The notes beneath the pieces are model-generated. The model was given only the letters and a program-made list of their open reading frames with translations, had not been told where the DNA came from and did not search any database. The position numbers and the translations under genes were made by a program. From CAZGLR01 sp964526635 (lineage in GTDB: Bacteria > Zixibacteria > MSB-5A5 > GN15 > JAAZOE01), in assembly GCA_964526635.1 (NCBI GenBank), contig CAZGLR010000054.1, positions 1 through 21,830 of the forward strand: DNA of 21,830 nt. The letters run 5' to 3'. Within the stretch, counting starts at the first letter, position 1. Each line of letters opens with the position of its first letter. Of this stretch, positions 1 through 6,724 are shown in pieces.

Positions 1-22
1 CAAAATCGACCTATCTGCCCAA

Positions 23-65
23 TCCCCGTAACCCGCCTCTCCGAGGTGGGTTTATTGCTTCGGGG
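23..65 (+). terminator. Intrinsic terminator at left edge
   Basis: An inner stem ACCCGCCT / AGGTGGGT (one G-U pair) with loop ctccg-like is followed by TTTATT, and the whole is enclosed by a second arm pair CCCCG / CGGGG. It would end a plus-strand transcript entering from the left of the window, convergent with the methyltransferase gene. The U-tract is short and interrupted. Bases 66-190 between it and the methyltransferase stop show nothing I can name. Confidence 0.6.
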
Positions 66-190
66 AGCTATGCCCACCTTGGCTGAGCATCGACCATTGC
101 CGTCATTTCATACCCCCGTGTATTTCCCATATTGCGATATCATCAGTTGCGACTGCACGCGGATTACTGCATTGAGGACCACCCCCGATT

Positions 191-979
191 TTACCTCGTC
201 GCTTTCAAACTGAAATTCATCGGTAAATCTATCTTCGCACCTTTATACTTCCACCATCGGGTATCGCCGACCTGTTCCATTGTGGGCCAGCGATCATAGA
301 CACACACCGGCTGTTCGTGGAGGAACTCGATGCGCAGTCCGGCTTCGGCAATCGCCGTGACGATCTCGCCGAGCGGCCAGCGCCATCCTACCTCTTTTTC
401 AATGACCAGATCCTTGTCGCAATAGTCGCCCTCGTTCTCGTAGATTTCCGTCCCCTGATGAAAATATGGCTCATAAATCTGTTGATTCTCATCGATCATG
501 TCCAGAAACGGATGAGTCTCAGAGATATAGAAAAACCCGCCCGGCTTGACATATCGCGCCGCGATGCGTGCCCATTTCCTGATATCCGACATCCACCACA
601 CCGCACCATAGGACGTATAGACGATGTCAAACTGCTCATCGAGATGATCCGGGAGGTCGAATAAATCGGTTCGAATAAAGCGAGCTGAGTCGAAACCGAT
701 CTTTTCCCTTAACTCATCGGCATACGTAATCGAATCATCGGAAATGTCAATGCCGGTCACGATCGCACCCTCACGAGCCCATGACAGCGTATCCAGCCCG
801 AAATGGCATTGTAGATGCAACAGGGTTTTGCCGGTCACGTTGCCGACTTCTTTGGTCTCCAGATCATGAAGCGTTGAGCGGCCGTTGAGGAATTCATCCA
901 CCAGGTATTCGGGATGCCTGTAATGGGCGATCGTCCGTTTGTTCCACTGCTGCCGGTTGATTTCATGATGTTCGTTCAT
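191..979 (-). CDS. Class I SAM-dependent methyltransferase
   Basis: A 262-residue cytoplasmic protein with the class I (Rossmann-fold) methyltransferase pattern. The glycine-containing motif I region LLHLQCHFGLDTLSWA is at residues 53-68, the acidic residue for the SAM ribose lies in GIDIS (76-80), an adenine-site acidic motif DLFDLP is at 105-110, and the post-III motif VKPGGFFYISETHP is at 144-157. This layout matches the Methyltransf_11/25 group, which methylates small molecules or polyketide/ubiquinone-type substrates; the actual substrate cannot be read from sequence. The ATG at 979 has an AGGA Shine-Dalgarno about 9 bases upstream and lies 29 bases after lptG, so it is probably the last gene of the lptF-lptG transcript. 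Functional linkage to LPS transport is not implied. Confidence 0.9.
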   Translation of the reverse strand: MNEHHEINRQQWNKRTIAHYRHPEYLVDEFLNGRSTLHDLETKEVGNVTGKTLLHLQCHFGLDTLSWAREGAIVTGIDISDDSITYADELREKIGFDSARFIRTDLFDLPDHLDEQFDIVYTSYGAVWWMSDIRKWARIAARYVKPGGFFYISETHPFLDMIDENQQIYEPYFHQGTEIYENEGDYCDKDLVIEKEVGWRWPLGEIVTAIAEAGLRIEFLHEQPVCVYDRWPTMEQVGDTRWWKYKGAKIDLPMNFSLKATR

Positions 980-1008
980 TGGATTATTCCTGCATGAGGT
1001 GACAGATA

Positions 1009-2088
1009 TTATTTATGCGAGCCGAAGAAGACAAACAGCCCTATAACCAGAAAGATGACGTTGATTGACCACGCCGCGACATCGGGCGACAGGGTGCCGC
1101 TATAGCCCAGCGACTGGGTGACTTTGAAGATCACAAAATAGAATAACGATATCGCCGAGGCGATGGCAAACGATACCGCCACCCCGCTGCGACGAGGGTT
1201 CGACGCCAGCGGTATGCTTAAAAAGACCACGATGAAGCTGGTGAACGGAAATGAAATCTTGATTTTTAAATCAACCAGCTCCCGGGTGTATTCAGCCCCT
1301 GTTTTTTTAAGGACCTCGATATATCCGGCCAGTTCGCGATAACCCATATCCTCCGGCTTCCCCTGGTACTTTTCGAATTCATCCGGTTTTTCCATTGCAC
1401 CGGTAATCACCAGTGAATCGAAGCGGATAAAACCTTCGGATTTATCGGTGAAGTCGCGATAGATGCCGTCGTAGATAGTCCAGAAGCCATTGAGATAAAC
1501 CATGCGCTCGCCGCGATACGATTCCCGAAGTGAATCTCTCTCGAAGCGCTGCACCAGGGCGCCGCGGGCTTCGCTGCGTTCGGGGCGGAAGAGATCAAAA
1601 TGGTAAATATAGCCGCCCTCGCCCTGCTTGGAGAGATTATACATGACTTTGCCTCGGGAGTCATCGCGTCTTTCGATAGTGCCATGTTTGATCCGTTCCC
1701 GCTCGCGCGTCGCCTCGGGCAGGATTTCTTCATTGAAGAAGAAATTGAAGATAGACAGGAAGAACGCAAAGATGAGAATCGGCAGCGCAATGCGATACAG
1801 CGACAACCCGGCGGCCTTCATCGCCAAAACTTCGTTGCTGCGGGCCATGATCCCGACTGAAAACAACCCCGCCAGTAGCACCGCGGCAGGACAGACTATC
1901 TTGTAAATCCACGGCAGGAAATAGACATAATATTTGACCACATCAAGCGGTGAGGCGGCATGGTCAACTATATCTTCGAGGTTCTCGATGACATCGATAA
2001 TCAGGGCAATCAGCATTATGGCACCCAGCGCCACGACCAGAGAGACTATAAAACGGACAAGCAGATAGCGGTCGAGGATGCGGATCAT
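1009..2088 (-). CDS. lptG: LptG-like LPS export permease (YjgP/YjgQ family)
   Basis: A 359-residue inner-membrane permease of the LptF/LptG family, the transmembrane half of the LptB2FG ABC machine that extracts lipopolysaccharide and passes it to the periplasmic LptC/A bridge. Three hydrophobic segments at about residues 10-33, 55-80 and 95-116 are followed by a polar periplasmic domain (about 130-250) and three more membrane segments (about 272-355), the family's 3+3 layout with a beta-jellyroll between. Its length is normal. Its ATG overlaps the stop of the upstream family member by 4 bases (ATGA), so the two are translationally coupled. Which of the pair is F and which G is assigned by gene order only. 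Confidence 0.9.
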   Translation of the reverse strand: MIRILDRYLLVRFIVSLVVALGAIMLIALIIDVIENLEDIVDHAASPLDVVKYYVYFLPWIYKIVCPAAVLLAGLFSVGIMARSNEVLAMKAAGLSLYRIALPILIFAFFLSIFNFFFNEEILPEATRERERIKHGTIERRDDSRGKVMYNLSKQGEGGYIYHFDLFRPERSEARGALVQRFERDSLRESYRGERMVYLNGFWTIYDGIYRDFTDKSEGFIRFDSLVITGAMEKPDEFEKYQGKPEDMGYRELAGYIEVLKKTGAEYTRELVDLKIKISFPFTSFIVVFLSIPLASNPRRSGVAVSFAIASAISLFYFVIFKVTQSLGYSGTLSPDVAAWSINVIFLVIGLFVFFGSHK

Positions 2089-3509
2089 GATTTTCTCCGT
2101 GACCAGCTACGCGTGAAATCAAAAAGCGTCCAGACGGATTTCTCAGTCGAAACGATATACAACAAGTACAAGCCGGTCAGCCCGATGATAATATTGGCTG
2201 ACCACATTGACCAGAATGGCGTAATTATGCCCCGGTCAGCCAGGTCTTCGCCGCCGATCAAAAAGGCCCAGTACATGACAAACAGCCCCAGCGACATTCC
2301 GATACTGATGCCCATCCCGCCACGGCGGGCCAGTATTCCCAAAGGCGCACCGATCATGACAAACACCACGCATGCGGTCGGGATCGAGTATTTTTTATAT
2401 ATTTCAACATAATACGAGTTGATCAGCTTCTGCTGTGTGCTAATGCCGTTGGTTTCGCGCGCCACCACCTGATAGGTGGACCGTTCGTCACGGGCCAGCG
2501 ATTGCCGTGCAGCGTTTTCCGATAAACTGGTATCCGGCGGCGGCAGGGCGGTATCGATCAAAACACGCTGAATGCGCTTGTTCACGATATTGTTGATTTT
2601 ATCGCGATAGGGCTCCATACTGGCCTGCCATTGCCGGACATCGCTCAGCATCTGTTGGGCCGATTTCTCCCGGTCGGTGCGGAACTGGTCGCTGGATTCC
2701 TGAAAATCCTGGGTAACATCGGACACGACAATACGCTGTGTTTTGAACGCCAGCCGTCGGTAACCCTCGATATTCTCGGGGTCGAACTCGTGGATTTCGC
2801 CATCGTGCAGATCAAACACCAGATCGCGGCCGTTGTTGGCAAAGGTCAAATGGCCGGCGTTGGCAACAATCGTACGCGGTGGGTGTTCGTTCTTACCCAG
2901 TTCCAGAATTTTCACACCGGACAGATCGGAGGTCTCATGATTGACTGAATCGATGAGAATAATATATCCGGGGATATCATTGACAAAGGCCCCACCGCGA
3001 ATTTGCAGGGTGGGGCGCATACGGCGGACGTCCTGCATTAAAACCCGAGCGCGATGATTCATATCGGGAAGAATGTAATTATTGAAATACACCATACCAT
3101 AAGCCAGCACAGCCGACGCCAGCAGCACCGGATACATGATGCGGAAAACATGCACCCCGGCGGCCTTAATCGCAGTCGTTTCAAATTCCGAGGTCAAGCG
3201 CCCGAACGCCATCAGCGTCGCCACCAAAACCGACATCGGGACCGACAGGGCGATCATCCATCCGATCTGATACACAAAAACCCTGGTGATCACTGTCCAG
3301 GGGAGTTCCTTGCCCACAACCATATCGACCAGTTGCGGGATAAAGTCGATAACGAGGATGAAGGTGATGATGATAAAGGCGAAGAAAAACGGTCCGATAT
3401 GTTCACGCAACACATAGCGAGATAATATGTTGCGAAAATCGACCAGGGCGATAAGCCCGGCCCCGAAACGGTGCCGTCGCGGCGGCTTTTGGGTGGTAGC
3501 GCTTTCCAT
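2085..3509 (-). CDS. lptF: LptF-like LPS export permease with long periplasmic insertion
   Basis: A 474-residue YjgP/YjgQ-family permease, the partner of the following gene. Membrane segments are at about 38-60, 76-104, 120-142 and again at 374-394, 402-420 and 433-453. The region between begins with a jellyroll-like beta-rich part (about 165-265) and continues with a charged, helix-prone stretch (about 268-370) that makes the protein roughly 100 residues longer than a typical LptF. I chose the ATG at 3509 (MESATTQ) rather than a TTG at 3566, because the longer reading adds a non-conserved leader and would begin upstream of the likely promoter. No Shine-Dalgarno is present; a sigma70-like promoter sits so close that the mRNA should be nearly leaderless. 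It heads the lptF-lptG-methyltransferase run. Confidence 0.88.
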   Translation of the reverse strand: MESATTQKPPRRHRFGAGLIALVDFRNILSRYVLREHIGPFFFAFIIITFILVIDFIPQLVDMVVGKELPWTVITRVFVYQIGWMIALSVPMSVLVATLMAFGRLTSEFETTAIKAAGVHVFRIMYPVLLASAVLAYGMVYFNNYILPDMNHRARVLMQDVRRMRPTLQIRGGAFVNDIPGYIILIDSVNHETSDLSGVKILELGKNEHPPRTIVANAGHLTFANNGRDLVFDLHDGEIHEFDPENIEGYRRLAFKTQRIVVSDVTQDFQESSDQFRTDREKSAQQMLSDVRQWQASMEPYRDKINNIVNKRIQRVLIDTALPPPDTSLSENAARQSLARDERSTYQVVARETNGISTQQKLINSYYVEIYKKYSIPTACVVFVMIGAPLGILARRGGMGISIGMSLGLFVMYWAFLIGGEDLADRGIITPFWSMWSANIIIGLTGLYLLYIVSTEKSVWTLFDFTRSWSRRKS

Positions 3510-3520
3510 AACAGGTGCAA

Positions 3521-3549
3521 AATATACCGATGCTCTGTATCTGTCACAA
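3521..3549 (-). promoter_or_regulatory. Sigma70-like promoter of lptF
   Basis: On the minus strand TTGTGA (3549-3544) and TATATT (3526-3521) are separated by 17 bases. The -10 box ends 11 bases before the lptF ATG, so transcription would start about 4-5 bases before the start codon. Confidence 0.6.
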
Positions 3550-3604
3550 GCAAATTCCCCCCGCAACGCGGCAAGGATTTGGCATAAAATTATACCCTTG
3601 AATA

Positions 3605-3633
3605 TTGACAGCGGCAGATAAAATCGAGATACT
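3605..3633 (+). promoter_or_regulatory. Sigma70-like promoter of the exoribonuclease gene
   Basis: A perfect -35 TTGACA (3605-3610) is followed, after 17 bases, by GATACT (3628-3633). The -10 ends 10 bases before the ATG at 3644, predicting a 5' leader of only about 4 bases. It is back to back with the lptF promoter. Confidence 0.55.
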
Positions 3634-3643
3634 ATTTTATATC

Positions 3644-4606
3644 ATGAAAGAAAATTTCGTAAAAGACCTCAGACCCGGTGACACGATCACCGCATTCTTC
3701 GCTCTGCGCAAGGCCGAGCTCATGGAAAAGGACGGCAACTACCGGCTGTCTATGGAACTTGGTGACCGCACCGGCCGCGCCCAGGCGATCCTCTGGGAAG
3801 ACGCCCGCGAAACCGCCGCCCTTTTAGTACCGGGTTCGATTGTCAAAATCCGTGGTGTGGTCACCACCTACCGCGACAACATCCAGATTACCATCAAACG
3901 CATCCGCACCGCCACTGAGGATGAGTATGATCTGGCCGACTTTTTCAGGCGATCGGCCAAATCCGAGGATGAACTCTCCGCGTTGCTGACCGCCATGATC
4001 GAACGGCTCGAGAACCGCTACCTGCGCGAATTGATGGACAACGTCTTCGGCGATGCCGATATCCGCATCAAATACCTTCGCGCCCCGGCCGGGAAACTGT
4101 TTCATCACGATTATGTCGGCGGCCTGGCTGACCACAGCCTGTCTATGGCCGAAGTAGCCATACGGCTGGCTGATCATTATCCCAAACTCGATCGCGATCT
4201 GCTGATTGTCGGGACCCTGCTTCACGATATCGGCAAGATATGGGAGTACGACGCCACCAATGTCATCGATTTCACCGATCACGGCCGCCTGGTCGGGCAT
4301 ATCAATATCGGCGATGAGTTCATATGCAGCATGGCCGACGCGATCGAGCATTTCCCCGATGATTTATTAATGCACGTCCGGCACCTGATTATTTCGCATC
4401 AGGGTGAACCGGAGAAGGGCTCTCCGGTAAAACCGCAGACGCCCGAGGCGGTCTTTTTGCATCATCTCGATGATCTCGATTCGCGCATGGGCGCACTGGA
4501 TAAGATTCGCGAGCGTACGGGTGGCTCCGGCTGGTCGCAGTTCAATCGCATCTTCGACCGTTTCCTCTACTTCGGCGAAGGCGCCGGCGAGGCGGAGGGG
4601 GAGTGA
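3644..4606 (+). CDS. yhaM: YhaM-type 3'-5' exoribonuclease (OB fold + HD domain)
   Basis: A 320-residue cytoplasmic nuclease matching Bacillus YhaM in length and layout. An N-terminal OB-fold nucleic-acid-binding domain (about 12-90; ITAFFALRKAEL, SMELGDRTGRAQAILWED) is followed by an HD phosphohydrolase domain (about 150-290). Metal-ligand candidates are H164 (LADHSLSM), the H194-D195 pair in TLLHDIGK, H219, H252 (ISHQG) and D276/D277. The family degrades RNA and single-stranded DNA from the 3' end. I prefer the ATG at 3644 to the TTG at 3605, because TTGACA at 3605 looks like the -35 box and the protein then starts in the usual way for the family. There is no Shine-Dalgarno. The gene stands alone and is divergent from lptF. 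The glycine/glutamate-rich C-terminus has no known role. Confidence 0.87.
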   Translation: MKENFVKDLRPGDTITAFFALRKAELMEKDGNYRLSMELGDRTGRAQAILWEDARETAALLVPGSIVKIRGVVTTYRDNIQITIKRIRTATEDEYDLADFFRRSAKSEDELSALLTAMIERLENRYLRELMDNVFGDADIRIKYLRAPAGKLFHHDYVGGLADHSLSMAEVAIRLADHYPKLDRDLLIVGTLLHDIGKIWEYDATNVIDFTDHGRLVGHINIGDEFICSMADAIEHFPDDLLMHVRHLIISHQGEPEKGSPVKPQTPEAVFLHHLDDLDSRMGALDKIRERTGGSGWSQFNRIFDRFLYFGEGAGEAEGE

Positions 4607-4735
4607 GTACGAGGATAGGCTTTCTATTGGGGGCTGGTTTTTCAAAGCCGGCTGGGTTTCCGCTGATTGGCGAGCTAAATAAAATACTGTAAGTCTTGGA
4701 TTATTCTTATCCAGGGTTGGCTTTTTCGTAAGGAC

Positions 4736-4772
4736 CGGGAACCCGACAATACAGAGCATTATCGGGTTCCCG
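4736..4772. repeat. 11-bp perfect inverted repeat
   Basis: CGGGAACCCGA (4736-4746) and TCGGGTTCCCG (4762-4772) are exact reverse complements separated by 15 bases. No T-run follows on either strand, so it is not a standard intrinsic terminator, though it is the only strong stem downstream of the exoribonuclease gene. Confidence 0.6.
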
Positions 4773-4807
4773 CATATGAGCGTAACCATGTGAAACAGGC
4801 GATTTTC

Positions 4808-4825
4808 TAACTAAACGGTTAGTTA
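4808..4825. promoter_or_regulatory. TetR-operator-like palindrome
   Basis: TAACTAA-acgg-TTAGTTA is an exact 7-base dyad with a 4-base centre, the size and AT-rich half-site style often bound by TetR-family dimers. No regulator gene is present nearby; a 27-codon ORF starts 18 bases downstream at 4843. Binding is inference. Confidence 0.35.
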
Positions 4826-5131
4826 ATTCAGAGAGCGTTATTATGCCTTACGCTGTCGACGAAGTTCAATTGCAGACTAAATCAATTTTTCACCACGCCC
4901 CAAGCTATGGGGCGCCCAGAGATTGACTTTTTCGTAATGGCATGAATCAAATATATTCCTCCACAACAATCTGTGGGGCGCGCTGCGCTTAAGTTGTCGT
5001 AAGCATGCAAATGTGGAGCCCGCATAACTCAACGATACCGGAACTGGATTTTTTAACTTCATCCCTATCGACCGGCCTATGCAGAATTATACTCCGCACA
5101 AATTATCCATCCCCGTTCCCTATTCTTTTTG

Positions 5132-5159
5132 TTGACATCAATTTGACAATTTATATACC
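5132..5159 (+). promoter_or_regulatory. Promoter of the candidate RNA gene
   Basis: A perfect -35 TTGACA (5132-5137) is followed after 16 bases by TATACC (5154-5159); TATATA at 5152 overlaps it. A second TTGACA at 5143-5148 has no partner -10 at a suitable distance. Transcription would start near 5166. Confidence 0.6.
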
Positions 5160-5165
5160 ATCGTG

Positions 5166-5446
5166 TGAGAGAGGTACAACCGGTCGGAGGGAAACGACCG
5201 GATGATGACCGATAATACTCTGAGCCATATTATCGTCATCTCACGAGGGAATCGTACTGCGAAAGCAGAAAAAGGGGACTGACTCCACAGTACGAACAAC
5301 GTCATGTGTGTGTGTTACCCGTCACGAGGGGAATCGGGTGCGTGTGCGCATTATCAGGAATGAATTACAAATCGCTTCCCAGCGATACTACTTACCCTAA
5401 CCCGAATACGGCGGGCGTCCTGCAACGGGACCCCGCCGTTTTATTA
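5166..5446 (+). ncRNA. Candidate structured small RNA, about 280 nt
   Basis: I do not recognise this as tmRNA, RNase P RNA, 6S, SRP RNA or a common riboswitch. Local hairpins: H1 CCGGTCG/CGACCGG (5180-5186 with 5195-5201, loop GAGGGAAA); H2, a 13-bp stem with one bulged C (5204-5217 with 5228-5240); H3 TCGTACTG/CAGTACGA (5252-5259 with 5288-5295), which competes with a GAAA-capped hairpin at 5257-5268; H4 ACCCG/CGGGT (5317-5321 with 5335-5339), extendable by a G-U-rich helix; H5 ATCGCT/AGCGAT (5371-5386); then the terminator. GAGG(G)GAA recurs three times (5187, 5245, 5326), twice inside TCACGAGGG(G)AATCG and each time flanked by TCG/CGA-type arms. No plus-strand gene follows the terminator, so it is not a leader of a visible mRNA. 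Purine-rich GGA loops recall protein-titrating RNAs such as CsrB, but that is speculation. Confidence 0.6.
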
Positions 5447-5449
5447 TAT
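5409..5449 (+). terminator. Intrinsic terminator of the candidate RNA
   Basis: CGGCGGG (5409-5415) pairs with CCCGCCG (5432-5438), and after one bulged C, GTCC (5417-5420) pairs with GGAC (5428-5431), with loop tgcaac-g. TTTTATTATAT follows directly. The T-tract is on the plus strand only, so it does not serve the convergent ATPase gene. Confidence 0.85.
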
Positions 5450-5500
5450 GTATCCCCATCCTGGTTATGTAGGAACGGGCGATCATTTACGAAGTTATTA

Positions 5501-6715
5501 TTACGAGGTTTTCTCGCTTCGCCCTCTCAGCCATATGTAATAATGTTCCATGGTCGACATACTAAATTCATACTCCCCTCTGTTAGGCCCGGAGCGCAAA
5601 ATATTCAATTTTTTCGACTTGTGAAGAAAATTTGATAGTTTATTCTTTTCGCTATTTGTGAGTAGCTTTTCAAGGTCATTTCGGCGGAAGCAAGCATTCC
5701 CTGAGAAATTATTGACGACTTTGTTCAAAATGGATCTATAGTCTTTGCTTTGAATTGCCTTATAGATTTGCTGATCTACGTGCTTTTTTCCGATTTCTTC
5801 CGCAGCTATCTTAATTGCCCGATTTGCATCACCTGTGTCTATTGTCTTATCACGATTAACCCAAAATGCTGCATCACCTATAGTGTGCATTATTTTGGGT
5901 AAGCCACTTGAGAAGTAGACAAGGAGTTCAAGCGCATCACTATCCACGTTTATTTGAACAGAATTAAAAGCTGAAATAAAAAACTCCTCTACTGAGGACT
6001 TATCCAGGCGACCAATTTCGGTGATCTCAAAGATGCGATCAACCGGCGGATGCTTAGCAATCATATCTCGGCGCCTTTCCTCGACGCCACACAGCACCAA
6101 CATTAGGGGAATTGGTTTTTCCCGCATAGCGTTGGTATCGATTATTCCTTTGATAAATATAGCGAAATCATCACTGCCGACGATTCCATTCAATTCATCC
6201 AAAATAAGCATCATTCCCTTGACGCCGTTATCGGATAAGCGAATGAGTGCTTCTCCTATAAAGCTTAATATGCCATAAGGGGAGGTTATCTGAGGAGCAT
6301 CGGATTTCAATGCGTCAAGATTAAGCGAAATGCCGAATAATTGTTGTTGTCCGATGTATTTTGAAAGCCAATTGCGAATGTTTTCCTGAGCATCGGGACT
6401 GAATGTACCGGAATGAATAGTAGCTTCCAAAATTGAAACAGCCATGTCTTCAAGTGAATTGCATCCTCCCAGAGTCGCATAAATACCATGAAGCGCGTGC
6501 CGCTTTTCTCCCAAACCTCTGATGTAACCGGCAAAGGAACTCTTGCCTATCCCGTATTCACCCTGAATAAAAAACGAGGTTGGCTTTCCATTTTCAACTT
6601 GAGCCAAACCGCGCTCTACAATTCGAGAAATTTCAGATTCTCGTCCTACGAAAAGTTCCAATGGAACAGGTTGACCGGGATAAAAAGGGCTCCTGCCCTT
6701 GGTTATTTCATTCAT
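5501..6715 (-). CDS. ORC/Cdc6-like AAA+ ATPase, orphan
   Basis: A 404-residue P-loop ATPase. FVGRE at 22-26 is the entry box typical of ORC/Cdc6 and related STAND/AAA+ proteins. Walker A is GEYGIGKS (52-59), Walker B is MMLILDEL (168-175), a sensor-1-like strand LMLVLCGVEE is at 204-213, and a sensor-2 helix GLPKIMHTIGD at 271-281. The C-terminal about 80 residues look like a winged helix. Such ATPases occur as replication initiators, transposition or defence regulators and signalling NTPases; none of these can be chosen here. It starts 9 bases after ahcY with no clear Shine-Dalgarno, so it may be read from the metK-ahcY transcript. Its sequence is visibly AT-richer than its neighbours, with many AAA/ATA/TTT codons, which suggests recent acquisition. 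No partner effector gene is adjacent. Confidence 0.85.
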   Translation of the reverse strand: MNEITKGRSPFYPGQPVPLELFVGRESEISRIVERGLAQVENGKPTSFFIQGEYGIGKSSFAGYIRGLGEKRHALHGIYATLGGCNSLEDMAVSILEATIHSGTFSPDAQENIRNWLSKYIGQQQLFGISLNLDALKSDAPQITSPYGILSFIGEALIRLSDNGVKGMMLILDELNGIVGSDDFAIFIKGIIDTNAMREKPIPLMLVLCGVEERRRDMIAKHPPVDRIFEITEIGRLDKSSVEEFFISAFNSVQINVDSDALELLVYFSSGLPKIMHTIGDAAFWVNRDKTIDTGDANRAIKIAAEEIGKKHVDQQIYKAIQSKDYRSILNKVVNNFSGNACFRRNDLEKLLTNSEKNKLSNFLHKSKKLNILRSGPNRGEYEFSMSTMEHYYIWLRGRSEKTS

Positions 6716-6724
6716 AACTAAAAT

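Larger units (their letters stand above)
4607..5131. other. Gene-poor spacer with inverted repeats
   Basis: No ORF here looks like a conserved protein. Visible structure: an exact 11-base inverted repeat (4736-4746 with 4762-4772), an 18-base TetR-operator-like palindrome (4808-4825), a 27-codon ORF with no recognisable similarity (4843-4926), and two loosely similar units starting CCAG...TTGRCTTTTTCGTAA at about 4711 and 4916, each followed by an inverted repeat and then CCCGCATA. This may be decayed mobile or intergenic-repeat sequence. Confidence 0.5.

Noticed and set aside
1407..1790. Long minus-strand open frame inside lptG, and many similar frames opposite metK, ahcY and rpsA
   Set aside because: They lie out of frame or antisense to well-supported genes, have no ribosome sites and show biased composition expected of shadow frames.
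3605..3643. TTG start giving a 13-residue N-terminal extension to the exoribonuclease
   Set aside because: The TTGACA there fits a -35 box with a -10 at 17 bases, and the protein is canonical from the ATG at 3644.
4607..5131. CRISPR array or integron attC sites in the spacer
   Set aside because: Inverted and direct repeats here are few, unequal and irregularly spaced; no cas or integrase gene is in the window.
5166..5446. The candidate RNA as a riboswitch or attenuator leader
   Set aside because: Nothing on the plus strand downstream of the terminator could be its target gene; the next gene is convergent.
5306..5635. Plus-strand open frame of 109 codons through the candidate RNA and its terminator
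   Set aside because: It runs through the RNA stems and the intrinsic terminator and into the 3' end of the ATPase gene; no similarity, no Shine-Dalgarno and a cysteine/glycine-rich random-looking product.
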